64,000 bases of DNA from Vanessa cardui. Its lineage: Eukaryota; Arthropoda; Insecta; Lepidoptera; Nymphalidae. The stretch spans positions 14,694,803 through 14,758,802 of the forward strand of contig NC_061129.1 of the NCBI RefSeq assembly GCF_905220365.1, in the 5' to 3' direction. A program made the translations under genes and the position numbers. This document shows positions 1-12,746 of this stretch, piece by piece; position 1 is the stretch's first letter; every line of letters starts with the position of its first letter. A model generated the notes under the pieces. That model was not told the origin of the DNA. It ran no database searches and was given only the letters and a program-made list of their open reading frames with translations.

Positions 1-3000
1 GTTATTTAAACCGGAAAGATAAACTTGAAAAAGCCTGCGGTAAGTCTTAGAATTTATAGTTTTATGCTTACTAATAATCAGTGTCGGTGATATTTTTATA
101 ATTTACCTTTCATAACCTAGAATTTATCAAATTAGAATGTTACTTTGTTCTAATGATATATTTTATAATTGGTAAGGTAAAGCAAAAAATATATTTGAGG
201 TACATGAAATAATTTTTAAATGTCTATTTTTTAATATAGAACGTGTTATATGAGGCGCGCAATATTTTTACGTATTCGGTATTCTTATTACATTTTATTA
301 TTTTGCATTTATTTAAAATATCGAGCTAAGTAAGTTTGACAATGTTAGAAAAATCCTAGATTCATTATTAATGATCTAATTGATTGTTTCGATTTTAGTA
401 ATAAAATATTTTTGGTAAAATACGCAATAGTAGATTGCAATTTACTTGGTTCAATCATTAAATAAATCCTATTTTTGAAGAACTATTTAAATTTGAAGAT
501 ATATACATATTATAAGCATTCTCATTGCTTATAATACATGGCTAAGACAGTCTTGATGTTTCCATATTGAGTCATAGAAATATGAATGAAAGTCTGTTCT
601 TATTCTGTAAAAAAACATTTAAATTTACTTTGAAGGCATACAATGCCATAGCATAGCAGGACCTAGTCAAAATGTGATTTGTTTTGGCAGATTACTTCAA
701 TCTGCTCATCTTTATTTCAGACATGCCAAGTCTTTATACTATTGAAACTATATAAATTAAAAAAAAATTACTTATTTCTTTAAATCCAGCTCCATTTATA
801 TATCTAAAACCATAATATCAGTATAAATATGTTATATATCAACTTATATATATACCTTTCACATTTCTTAATGTAATATATTGTGGGTAGGTGGAAAGAC
901 ATGTGTTAAGTAATTTCATGTTACCCACACAAAGAAACATAAGAAGGGTGTTGTTTACATGTTAAGAGTGAAGGTACAAAGTACAATAAATTAACCATGT
1001 TAATCTTTGTTTGAAGTTTAAAATGTCGGACAACATCAATACCGTTTATCTCAGTGGCACAAATAAAATATCAGGGTTAACACAGTGCCTATATTTTAAA
1101 TGAAATATTTTTATAATTAACATTAATGTGATTTATAGTTTGATTTCATTAAAAATACTGAAAAATTATAATTGGAGTCATATGTTTATACAACTTGAAT
1201 GTGCATGTTTAAGTATATTTATGAATATGTAAGTATGTGTATGAAATAATTATTTACGGTTTAAATGTTTACATTGTAATGTTTAAATTTTATCAGATAG
1301 ACAATGGATGTATGTGAAGGAATGGTTTATAGAAATATTGAACACATTTCTTTATGCTTATATTGTTTCGATATAAAACCTCATTTGTTTCATAAAAATC
1401 CTTTAACAAACACACTAACTTTCTCATATAAATGAAATGAATATCAGCTCCTATTAGTAAGATAGCCAAGTTATCAACATGAACCCGACACTAGGCAGCC
1501 CTTTCAGACCCCTGATATGCTATCTTTGACCTTCAGTCAATGATAACATGGTCTGAAGTTCAGTGGCAATGGATGCAAATATTTACTGGATCATACTTCC
1601 CTGTTGTTTACTTGCTTGGCTTAAGCATTTTAATCTGCTACTTCCGAAAGTGTAGTAAAGGGCGTTAACCTAACCACCTCTGCCATAGTCTACTCCTTAT
1701 AACTACTGAGAACTGTTCAAGGGAAATTTTGGTGTGGAGAATATCATCAGTGTTACCCACACTTACTAGACTATAGATCATTGATAAGTAACGTCGCTTC
1801 CGTAAAATGACTCAAAATAGGTCTAAGGGGACTACTTAAATAGATTTGATCAAAGCGAAACTTAAAAAAGCAGTTATTAATTATCCAGAACGAATATTTT
1901 ACATCATATTTATCTGTGCCAATTTCAAAAAGCTGTGCAATTCATTTCGAAATGTGTTTGATTTAACTGAACGCAGAACCCTGTTAGTTGTATGCATAGC
2001 GCCAGACACAACTCACGTTCGGACTCGACAGGCTCGAACAAACAATTTTAAAATTCAAACATGCATTACACCTTCTATTAAGAATTATTAAATAATAAAA
2101 AATATATAAGAACTTTTTTTCTTAACTATAGGTCTTTCGCTTCTTGTGTATCTGTCCCTTTTCTAAGGAAATTAAAAAATGCTTATCGTCAACTCAATAA
2201 GTGCCTTCGGACACGCGTAGTTCGATAAACTTTTAATAAAATTTCCTCAAAAAAATACATATATTCTATACGAGTAATATAATTTCCCAAACTAAACTAT
2301 CTAACAGACAGTTAACCTTCAAAATACAATCTTGATAAAAATTTAGGGATCCTGGCTCTCTTCCAAATTTCCTTGCGCTTTGAACCCTGAATTCCCACTA
2401 TGCACAAACGATCTTAAATCTTAACTTGTATGACTTCCCCAGTAACGAGTAAAACGGTATTTATCGCATTCGAAGTAATCCGCGTCCGTAGGTCTATTCT
2501 CGTCCGGGACGGTGGACTTCGCCCCCGGACCATTATCCCATCGCCTGCCGCCCGCCGGTCCCGACACGACAACGCGCCGCGAGTGTCGCTTTCCGCTATC
2601 TACCATCCGTTTTTAAAGTCACCATGATTTTTAATATGTGAGGATTTAAAAAAAGGTAATAATTTTGTGGAAATATTGATAACTCAATCCGGTACGCTGT
2701 TCTATCGCGTCGCAATCCGATCATATCGGATAGTTTCCACTTATCTATGAATTTCTTTCGTTATATGATCAATACGATCTATGAATTTCTTAGTGTTCTA
2801 CGAAAAATTGATTTACCAAAGACAATGCAGTCATATATTTAATATTTTCGTTTAAATCGATTAAACGTATCTAAGTGCCTAAGTTGTAGACGATTCTCGT
2901 CTTATAAGTTTTTTTACATTAAACAAGACACTTACTAGAATCGAGTTAAAATATAAAAAAATATATTAATTGGAACGCTATTTTATGTTTGCGAATGATT

Positions 3001-3660
3001 CATGTGCGAACAAGTTAAACTCGTTCGTTGTTTTCGTTTGGTGTAGCACAAGGAAATAAAAATATAAAGCTGAAATTGCACTTTAATAATATCAAATTAT
3101 GTTCCTTTGTTAAGACCTAAGTATATAGCCTTTGTTTTTGTATTGTTTGAATACTGTGGACTTGATGCAAAACAGTGAACGCAATACATAGTAAATATTA
3201 ATAAAGAGCGGGCGGGCGTCCTTTGTAAATAAAATCTTCAAAGTTCAGTCAACAGATAACGCATCTGTATTCATCCCATCAATATTATCAGACGGAGATT
3301 TTTTCATAAGTTCATTGACATCCGGTGCAATAACATAAAAAATATTCAATGGCGCGATAGCCTTTCTAAATTTAAAAAAAGGGGAAAAAACAAGAGGAAT
3401 TATCAACAATGAAGATAAGAGGTTTCATTTTATATTGAACTGCATTTGTACGCAATTATAATTTACAATGCCAGATAAATTTTCAATGGTTTCCGATGCA
3501 AGAATTCAATCCGTCTCGCTCACGAGGGATTTATTGTTCTCTTGTCCTTAGACGTCTACTTATAGTGACAATTATCAAGCTGTATTTTAAATTTTAACAC
3601 TATATGCATATTACACTTCGCGATAGCAGCCAGCTTGAAGGATGCAAATGCAGGGTACAA
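1..3660. other. AT-rich non-coding region, no gene seen
   Basis: No open reading frame here has exon-like codon use, recognisable motifs or paired splice sites. The sequence is AT-rich throughout except for a GC-rich patch at about 2480-2600. A short open frame at 1846-2091 resembles nothing I recognise and is treated as chance. The region may be intergenic or part of a long intron or 5' region of a gene outside the window. Confidence 0.6.
2480..2605. promoter_or_regulatory. GC-rich CpG-containing patch of unknown role
   Basis: About 125 bases are clearly richer in G, C and CpG than the flanking DNA. Short open frames exist on both strands, which is typical of GC-rich DNA and not evidence of coding. 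It could be a promoter, a non-coding exon or an old repeat fragment. No splice donor or initiator that would settle this was found. Confidence 0.2.
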
Positions 3661-3661
3661 T

Positions 3662-3895
3662 TTTTTTTTATGGTATAGGTTGGCGGACAAGCTTATGGAC
3701 CACCTGATGGTAAGTAGTCACCATCACGCTGTAAGAAATATTAACTATTCCTTACATTGTCAATGTACCGCCATCCTTGGGAACTGAGATGTTATGTCCC
3801 TTCTGCCTGTAGTTACACTGGCTCACTCACCCTTCAAACCGGAACACAATAATACTGAGTACTGTTATTTGGCGGTAGAATATCTATCTTAGTGT
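3662..3895 (+). repeat. SINE-type repeat, family B
   Basis: The copy begins with a T-run and the block TTGGCGGACAAGCTTATGG, followed by CCACCTGATGGTAAGTAGTC. It continues through ACTGAGATGTTATGTCCC and GTTACACTGGCTCACTCACC and ends near TTTGGCGGTAGAATATCTAT. The same ordered blocks recur at several other places in this window, on both strands. From memory of lepidopteran genomes this is an abundant SINE-type family (Metulj-like); the exact name was not checked. Confidence 0.75.
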
Positions 3896-6890
3896 TCTTC
3901 GAAAAATTAAATTTATTAAATAAAAACGCCTATTTGTCTCGATTGCAAGTCATTGGGTTATTCTTACGGCTCGAAGTTTGATTTGTTTAAACTTCCGTGC
4001 CTGTAACAGAACGTAAAGCAGTTAGTTCTGAACTAAACTTTCTATCGTGTCGGAGCCGTCTCACCGGATTAAGGGTATGACGGAATAGAGAATACGACAG
4101 TGTTTGCACGCACACTTATGCGTGGTAATATCTACTTCCCAATTGGCAAATTTCCGCTGAGATTGGTCGCTGTGACCGAAATATATTAAGAAACAAATAA
4201 GAAATGTAAAGTATAAATCTAACTCTACTTTATTTTCTATTTGTCTATAGTGCGGTGTTATTTTCTACCTTTTATCTCTATTTTTCATAAAACTTAGCTC
4301 TATTTATAATATAACTCCATTATCTGTCCATATCTTATAATTGTTTTGTTTGTTTCTACTCATGCTCTTAAAACCACACAAACATCTCAGCTATGTTTAA
4401 ACATATACTAGCAAGCAAAACAATAAAGAAACTTCTTAAAATATAAACACTGTGTCTGAAATGTAATTATGAAATGCTGCACGTACATGAAAAAAATTGG
4501 GTTTTTTCTGTGGTGACATGAAATTTGTATGAAGAGACTAGTATCTCCTAGTAGTAAACATGGTAACCCTACCAGGTTTCTTAAGTTAGTCATTCTACAC
4601 GTTCCACTATTGTCTCACGTGTGTAGGAGTCTTAATAAACGAGGTACTGATGTGAACAGACGAAGATAGGTCATAATTTAATTGAATAAGGTTCATATTC
4701 CGGTGCGAGGTTTCGATATTGGCATTACCGTATCCGTAGAGTAATAGCGGCAGTGATTACTGGTGATTAGTGTGGTTCACGTGTTATTATTTTATCTCGG
4801 CGTGTCGACTGTGATTTTATTTTGATTGAATGTTAAAATAATAGCAACTTCTGTCTTCGATTGTAACTTGAGATATATTCTCAAGTTACTCGAGTTATTC
4901 ATATGATTTATTCGATTTAAAATATGTGAAAAAAGGTTCTGTTCTAGGCTTCGTCCACGCATGTCTATTTACCATCTATTCATCAGATTTTCTACCGCCA
5001 CACAGTAATACTAAGGTAATAGTTGGGCTGAAGGGTGACTAACCAATGTACTATAAGGCACAGAACATCTTAGTTGCCGAGGTTAGTACTCTGGCAAAAT
5101 TAATTAAAATTAATTGCTGTATAATAATGCTTATGACCTATTGTAATCATTTTCGGCTCGGCTTACCTATTTTCAATGATAATGAATGAGTAAAAAAAAA
5201 ATATTCAAATTTTTATTTACCAATTTAGGATATTTATTTCGATAACAATTGAAGCGAGTAATTAATGTACACAGTCACAATTAATTAACGTGAGCTGTAT
5301 AATGTAATGCTATAATTAAATGTAAACTGTAAAACGTAAATATTTTAATTGTAATTTAAACTTTAAATAGATAATATGTAAATAAAATAAAAATCTACAT
5401 AGAACTGATTTAAAAATAACTAATATACTAAAACCTCTTTTGGATAGCAAACCAGTACGTTTATAAAAAAAGTAAGTGTCTACTTTGATAATATAAATTT
5501 AATTTACGATAGAAATGTGTTCCAATGAATTTGGCAGTAATTCGACGGATATTTGATAGTTCATTAGCCCTACATATATTTACGTCATCAATTATTATTA
5601 AATATTACGTCACATTATGTACGATCGAGGCGCTTTGCCAAAAATACTTGCAATTATTTGTTTATTATAATTGTAAACAGTTTAACTTATTATAACACTA
5701 ATCAATACACTAATGGTTTTTTAATTTTTGATGGAATCTTTAGTTTGATAATTTAACAGCAAATATATTATCTGTTTAACAATCGAATATGAAAAATACA
5801 TACATTTAAATATATCTAAACATGTTAGCATATCATAGAAACTCTGAAACCGAGAAATAGTTCAATGGTTTTTGGTTTTTATCTTCGTTATAGCATCACT
5901 TAAAACGACGATAGAGTTGTCTGTAAAGTCTTGTTGGTGTAAATAATTTAACCACTAAATCCAATGAGACTTTTATTGAGTTTACGTTACGAACAAAGAG
6001 GATTCGAATGGATTGTATGAAGATGCAGTATCGGAATTGCAATACACTACCTCCGAATACATTGATATTTATTGCATTGTTGTTTTCTCCTTGATCCACT
6101 GTTCGTGAATTCCTAATGTCTATTATTATATATAAAATAATAAATAACATTTCAAATATTTTAAACTAAAATAAATATGATTTTCATTGTCAGATTTTAT
6201 ATGTAATAAAAAATAAATAAATATTAGTTTTGTTCGAAGTTTAAATATTTTAATTTCGTCCATAACCTACCATAATGAGTTTAATATGGTACTTGTTCGA
6301 TATTCGAATCTCGCTCCAAATGCCATGACGCGGTCAACAGAGTGCAAGTGCACTGGGAGCGTTCTATTTATGCTTGTGCGTTTCTCGGGGAAAACAGGGC
6401 TGTCTATGCGCGCTTTTCCTTTCAGTATACGTATATTTTTTTAAATTATGACAAAGGCTGAAGGAAAGAAGATGTGCTTTATTATTAATTCTGAAATATT
6501 TTTTAAACATATTTTTATGCTTGTTTGTAAACGGTTTTCTGTATATAGGTTACATATCATCCGTTCTTCTTAGACTTCAATACACTATCATATGATTTAA
6601 TTGTTTTGTGCTTAACTGATCATGCGCAACCTGAGTTAACTTCGCGTTTATTCTTTAGTAAATAGACCGGCTTAAGCGGTACTATCTACGAGATGTCAGT
6701 AAATAGGGCTGTCAGTGATTTATTATCACAACAAATTTTATATTTCACAATTTTAAAAAGAAATGACATAAAAACACAACAGTGTATTTTCAGAAATATA
6801 TTAGTCATTACTAATGCAAGACAAACAAAATGAAAGTTCGAAATCTGATCTCGAGATAAAGATACGATATGATACTTCACCAGACGAACT
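3896..6890. other. AT-rich non-coding region, no gene seen
   Basis: Nothing here looks coding. The only recognisable content is a minus-strand SINE-type fragment near 4975-5090, listed separately. The remainder is AT-rich DNA with short chance open frames. Confidence 0.55.
4975..5090 (-). repeat. SINE-type repeat, family B, partial
   Basis: On the minus strand the order is GGCAACTAAGATGTTCTGTG, then a TTACT/CACCCTTCAGCCC block, then GTGTGGCGGTAGAAAATCTG. These match the 3' half of the copy at 3662-3895. It is diverged and truncated. Confidence 0.6.
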
Positions 6891-6894
6891 GTCT

Positions 6895-7146
6895 AGTCGA
6901 CGATCTGAGAAGTCGTATGATTTTGTGATGACATGGCAGCCCTGCAGACGCTCGGATCACGGTCACGAGTGGCGGGAACCGCGACCGGCGTCGTTTGAAT
7001 TTCGAATTCAGTTTCCGATCGAGCGTCGCGTTGGACGCTCGGACTTACCACCTTCATCTAAATATATTATATTTTTTGTTTACTATATTATTTTTACACA
7101 GTGGCTGTGATAAGTGACAGTTCAGTAACTCTCGAGTTTTTATAGG
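6895..7146 (+). promoter_or_regulatory. candidate promoter / 5' non-coding exon ending at a consensus donor
   Basis: A locally GC- and CpG-rich stretch (about 6940-7050) is followed by an arthropod initiator-like TTCAGTAACT near 7120 and then a consensus donor, TATAG followed by GTAAGT, near 7146. This layout would suit a transcription start with a short 5' UTR exon on the plus strand. The nearest known downstream plus-strand gene is Acsl, whose start exon is at 23749. The link is inference only. Confidence 0.25.
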
Positions 7147-10100
7147 TAAGTCGATGGTTTCGTAACTCGAACACGTGAGGTGCAAAGTTTAAATGGCGCG
7201 TTACTTTTTTATTGTATTATAATACTATTATTTGAAATTACGTAGTTATTTTTTTTAACAACTATCCTAAATACACATTTTCCAGTACAGAAAATATTGT
7301 TAGTTATTTAGATAGTTGTATCATTGTGGCCTTTGCGAATAAATAGAACAATTATATACGCGTGTACTGAAGAAGGTAATGACGAATAACTAGTAAATGT
7401 TAAACATAAAATATTAAAATAATCCATAATGTTGCAATTAATTGATGTATTTGTGAATGAAAGTGAATTATAACAAGGATTATATCTTTAATGAGTACGA
7501 AGATAGCTCGTCAGCTACATTTTTTACTTCAGAAAGATTATTTTCGAGAGTCTGCTTGCCTTCTTAGTTTAATTGGGAGGGAAAAAATACCATTTTAAAA
7601 CGAAATAATTAAATGAATGAATGAATTAAAAAACGAAACGAAATGAACATTGTTTTCATTAAAAATTAACAAGAATCCTGTGAGTGATGAATACTATTTG
7701 TCGTAAAATCCCAAGTCTCAAGACTCACGATGTACAAGTTAAAAGTAAAAAAACATGATGGCGACAACACACATTAAATAAATGAGATTTAAGAATAACT
7801 AACAATTTGAGAATAATTGTTTTTTAAATATAAGAATATAGTAAATAAATAAAAAATACAAATAAAATAAATATGGTGGTTGATGGCCACAATGGTGTGC
7901 ACTACAAGCAAATAATTAACATTTTCAAGACTTATTTCTGCCTCTGCGAAACGACACATTCTTATTACCCAAAAAGTCCAGTTTAATAAAACAGCATTTA
8001 TAGTACAACATAGCATGTTATGATTCACATGTGTCTCGGGGTCAATACCTTCTGTTAAGTCTGTTTGGTGTGCAAATATATTTAAACTTTGAATATCGAA
8101 TCTTGTTTTGATTAGTAGAACTTATTGCTAAGTTGGAATTTTAAATCAAAAATATTTTTATTTTTTTTGTTTACCAATGAGAGGCAACGTTATTTCGCCA
8201 AAGTTCATAGACGTTGGTATTGTATGTCGTACCAACAAACTATTCCTTTCATCAATGCGCTGTCATGCCAACCATGATACTTAAAACTTTATGACCCTTG
8301 GGCTTTTTATTTGTCAAGTAATCATTTTATTTTCAATGATGTATATGGCTTTTCAAACCGATATAAGTAACCGTAATCTGTCCATGTAAAGATAATGTTT
8401 TTTAAATGTGCTAAATTTAGAATCTAGCGGGCTTATTGAAAAAAATCTTTATCTACTTTTTTTTTTTATAAACATGTATAACCTTTTACACATCACGCTA
8501 ATGTCATGATGTCAGTGACGTGGCTGAAACCGCGTGGCTCATCAATTCAATAATAAATAAGAAAGTAAATAATTTAGGAAATTTTTACAATTTTAAAATG
8601 TCTGCCTGATACTCAGAAATTTCTTATGGAACGTAAGTAATAACTGAACGAGAATTTTCTCACAAACCCCTAAGGAGGTAAGATAGGGTTGAAAGCTAAA
8701 ATCGAAATATCTATATATAAATATATAAATCGAAATATTGATATTATATTGATGTATTTAAGCTTGTGTTAAAGAGGTAAGGACAGATGTTAAAGATTTT
8801 TTTAATTTTACCACCTACGGGGGTTGAATTTAGGGTGATAGCTTATACATATAGAAGTTCGTTAATTTTCGATGTTTGTAAATTAGGAATCTGCCTGGAT
8901 TATAAGTACCTACCTAAGATACAATGTTTTCTCCGACGGGATATCCCATCAAGCAAACTTTCCTTTAATAGAATAGTTTCATAATCGATAAACACTTTCG
9001 ATATCTCGAAAAATAATGCCAATAACCTTCAGAATATATCCAGTTTAGATTTTTGTACGCTAGTCTTAAAAGTCAGGAGCTGTTCAATTTATGTAACACT
9101 CACATTTAGATGGATCCGAAAAAGGAACGGATGAGGGAGCTTACACGGACGTTTTGCCACTGAGAGCCTTAACGCCCGAATTGAATATAGTCTGAACGAA
9201 TCTGCTATCGTGACGGAAAAGGCACTTTGATGTCACTAGTGGAAAAAAGTTTTCTTGTGGGACAAAAATCTTTTTAAATATCACCACAGCACGGGGATAT
9301 CGTCGTAGTCCCCTGTGTACTAAGACTAAACGTAAACTGATCAGGCCCGGTGATCGTGTGAAAACGCACATCCGGCCGCCGTCTTCCGTTAGAAGACACA
9401 GTCCGTCCGTCTGTTAGAACGGGGTCTAAGTCCCTATTCTATGATATGGGATTTCGCTGAGTACATGGAAACTCAGTTCAAGGTTCAAGAAACGCTATCG
9501 TAGATGGCATGAGCTATCTTTTTTCTAATTCGGTTTATTTATTTTTACATACAAGCTGATTCGATTAGTTTATCCTACTAAACTGCATTAATAAAACATT
9601 ATGTAAAGCTATTCCTTTTATCAACGTCCAGTTTTAACCGGCTTTGTCTAGTTCTTTATTTAATCGTGAGACGGCGACAATGTAACTAAAGAAGCGTTTC
9701 CATTCATTTAAGTAACGTCAGTTTATGCTTAGTTGCCATTAAACAATCATATATGTACTTACAAAACTTGGTGGCTTAGTTGAGTGATATGTTATATAGT
9801 TGATCTTTGGAGGTTTTATAACTTAACAGTCTACTAAGAATTATATATCTTCGGGTGCTTTGGGAGAGACATGACACATCTCTCGAGTGAGCTAACTAAC
9901 GTAACCTAACTTTACTATATTATAAAAGAGGTAATTATGAACTTTACCCCTGGAAGTTAGGTCAGCGAGGTTCAATTGACCTCAAGATCGGACTCAGGAA
10001 ATGAATCCGACATCTGTACATTGTACTGAGGATCAGATCACATCCCCACTACATTCGCCAAATGAAGCGAAGACTCTCGAAACAGACGTGATGAACAATA

Positions 10101-10454
10101 GTGTCTGCACCTCACTAATGATGGTGACCACGTTTAATTTGTCATCATGAAGATACATTTTTGTATCTGGAATGTAATCAAATTTAGCAGACGTTTAATT
10201 CTGAGTAGTTTTAAATTTAAATTAGCACGTCTGCGAAATGTAATATCATGTAATTTTATTATATTCTTACTGTAATGCCATTACGTTGTTTGGTTGGTAG
10301 TTGGACCCAAGATAGAGCAATTCGTATAACTTAAAATTTTATTTGGTAACGTCGGTGCACAATGTATAATTTAATATGTTCAGTAAAAATGCGAAAACGT
10401 CTCACTGTTGAGTAAAAAGCTTCGAATCATTTTAATGAGAAGCTTCGTTATGTA
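7147..10454. other. AT-rich non-coding region, no gene seen
   Basis: No supported gene. A segment at about 9120-9420 is less AT-rich and has a 76-codon open frame on the minus strand, but it shows no family resemblance, start context or splice partners. About 9955-10140 is another moderately GC segment without recognisable content. Confidence 0.5.
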
Positions 10455-10695
10455 TTCCATATTTCTGCTTTTTATTGCCAATATTTTAGCCGACTGACAA
10501 ATGGGCCATCTGATCACAAGTAGTCTCGATCGCCCGTAGGTATTGACGCCGTATAAAAGTTTTAACCATTTTTTACGTAAATAATCAACGCGCTAATTTT
10601 TTTGGGATCTGAGTAGTTGTTACACTGGCTCTGTCACCGTTCAAACTAGAACACAATAGTATGAAGTATTCTCATTTGACGGTAGAATTTGCGTT
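10455..10695 (+). repeat. SINE-type repeat, family B, diverged
   Basis: Blocks in order: GACAAATGGGCCATCTGATC, GTTGTTACACTGGCTCTGTC, CACAATAGTATGAAGTATTC, TTGACGGTAGAATTTG. These correspond to the ordered blocks of the copy at 3662-3895 with many substitutions and deletions, so this is an old insertion. Confidence 0.6.
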
Positions 10696-11099
10696 GAGTG
10701 TAATCTGATCAAGTTCCATTGGGGAGAGGTTGGTGGATATGTGCGAGATTCAGGTCTGTTCACTTCCTTGAGATAAATTATGAACCTAACTTATACACAT
10801 TTGATTGATTTTGAACTACACGTTCGTTGTTTTTGTAGAAAGGTTAATAAAAATTCTTTTGTAAAAGTCTCCAGTGTGCGCAGTAGAATTCGTTAAAGTA
10901 ATGATGTCAAAAGGAGCGGTAACAATACACGTTACCGAGTGAAATACGTAAATATATTTTGTTTCTAGATTGTCGATTACATTTCGTACCAACGTCTTTT
11001 GTTTTTCTCAGTAAGAATAATTTTCTATCTAGTTGTTGTTGATGAAAATTATATATTTATGAGACAAATACAGAATTTTCTAAACGTAATCCAGACTAA

Positions 11100-11376
11100 T
11101 GTTAGAAATGCGAAAATAATTCTGTTTTTCAGTTACGCTTTCACTGAACTAAACCACTGAAACAAATTTGGTACGAAGCAATATTTAACCCTAAGATAGA
11201 ACATATATTTTGTACCTAAAATTTATGACTTATATGTCCCTGACCCGTTGATGAATCCGCGGGCAATTTATATGTTAGAATGTACTTATCTACAGATTTA
11301 AAAGTCGCTTTGAAAAAAGACCGTTTAATGAAAAATGTCATATGTATGCTACACTATATGCGGGTGTAGAAGCTAG
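11100..11376 (+). repeat. Helitron-like interspersed repeat fragment
   Basis: It contains AAACAAATTTGGTACGAAGC, the same block as GATGAAATTTGGTATGAAGC at 17915-18095 and GATGAAATTTGGTATAAAGC at 30850-31025. It also has CCGCGGGC and ends in GAAGCTAGT, an end resembling lepidopteran Helitrons (CTRR-type terminus). Diverged; no coding capacity. Confidence 0.4.
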
Positions 11377-11765
11377 TTCACCTACTAGCACTTAAAATAC
11401 TTATACACAAATGTTAATGATTGTAATTATGTGATATTGTAAGATGATAAGTAGAATTGTCTGTTTGTCAGTAACAAGGCTGTATATATATCATAAGTAC
11501 GGTATTTGTTGACATTATCCTCGAATTCACTACCTAAAAGATTTTCGTTCGATTTTCACCGACATTCACATTGATGTTAGGAAAACGTTCAGTTATACAA
11601 TTGACTAAGATTTAATGTCCGAAATATAATGATGATTAAAGATGTCAGTAAAAAAGGTGAAGTTTTATCGGTATGGGCCGCGTAAATCAAGAGAGTTGAG
11701 GGTCCATTTTCTTTTCTTGAGTATGCAAATCCGGGTAGATAGGAATAATAAATAAAATTTTAACA

Positions 11766-12030
11766 AAAAGAAAAACCGACTTCAAACAAAACACTATTTT
11801 AAAACAAATGAATATGCACGAAAAAGTAATAAAAATAATTGCGTATTCAACATATTTTTTAGAGTCTTCCTAAGTTAAATGAAATGAAAAATATTAGACT
11901 ACTTAAAAGTCGATTAACGATTATATCATGTAGTTATAGTTATTGATATATTTGGAGCCGGTGTCCTGTACCTTTCAAACAAAAAAAAATTATCAAATTC
12001 GGTCCACCCAGTGAAAAGTTATGAGGTAAC

Positions 12031-12069
<39 letters not shown>

Positions 12070-12113
12070 GACGAATTGATAACCTCCTCCTTTTGGAAGT
12101 CGGTTGAAAAAGA
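11766..12113. mobile_element. non-autonomous element with terminal inverted repeats and poly(A)
   Basis: The left end GAAAAACCGACTTCAA and the right end GGAAGTCGGTTGAAAAAGA are inverted copies of each other over about 12-16 bases, about 345 bases apart. The interior is AT-rich, includes a near-pure poly(A) run (12037-12065) and has no transposase frame. This fits a short non-autonomous DNA element. A target-site duplication could not be fixed by eye. Confidence 0.4.
12037..12065 (+). repeat. poly(A) homopolymer run
   Basis: An uninterrupted A run of about 29 bases lies inside the TIR element. Homopolymers of this length are prone to assembly length error. Confidence 0.9.
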
Positions 12114-12544
12114 AACCAAATCCAAGCCTACCAAACTTTGTTTGAGTGGGACAAACTTTGTGAGAGTACTTGACTTGTGTACTTTCTACTTCTAATTTTA
12201 GACTAATATAAAAAATTATGATACGTTCTGTATTCATAATGTTAATATGCTGTTTGTGTTATAAATAAACTGATTGGTGGCTTTCCGCTCTAAATTTTTA
12301 TTAATTAGGTACTATGAATGTTTAGAACATTAATTTTATATCTTCAATAATTGCTCATACAGATATTGTCACAAAGAAATATAATTTCCGTAAGTTTCAA
12401 CTATGGTACACATATAAATTCTTTTTGTTTTCTATTTAATAGCACTGACGGACCGCTATGAATTAAGAAATAATACAAAGTTACATTCATCGATATGACA
12501 TTCTGAATTGATTAAATTGTACTATTTTATTATCATAAATCGAA

Positions 12545-12746
12545 GATTAGATGTTCAAACCCAGGGGAGCACCACTGAATTTTGTGTTTAAATTGAGCGG
12601 ATAAAAAGAAAACACCACGAGGAAACTTACATGTGTCGCGTGAAACCCACCTTTGAGCACCGTGGTGGAAAGAGTCTCAAACCCTCAATTATATTCTCTG
12701 GCAAACCGAAAACCACACGGGCAAAGCCACGTGCGGCAGCTAGTAT
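12545..12746 (+). repeat. composite repeat: SINE-A piece joined to Helitron-like end
   Basis: The left part, TGTTCAAACCCAGGGGAGC then ACCACTGAATTTTG, matches the B-box region and body of the tRNA-derived SINE seen at 30153-30419. The right part, CACACGGGCAAAGCCACGTG followed by GCGGCAGCTAGTAT, resembles the 3' end of Helitron-like repeats. It may be a nested insertion or a Helitron that carried SINE sequence. Confidence 0.4.

Noticed and set aside
2421..2627. Overlapping open frames on both strands at the GC-rich patch
   Set aside because: Both-strand openness is expected in GC-rich DNA; no homology or splice partners recognised.
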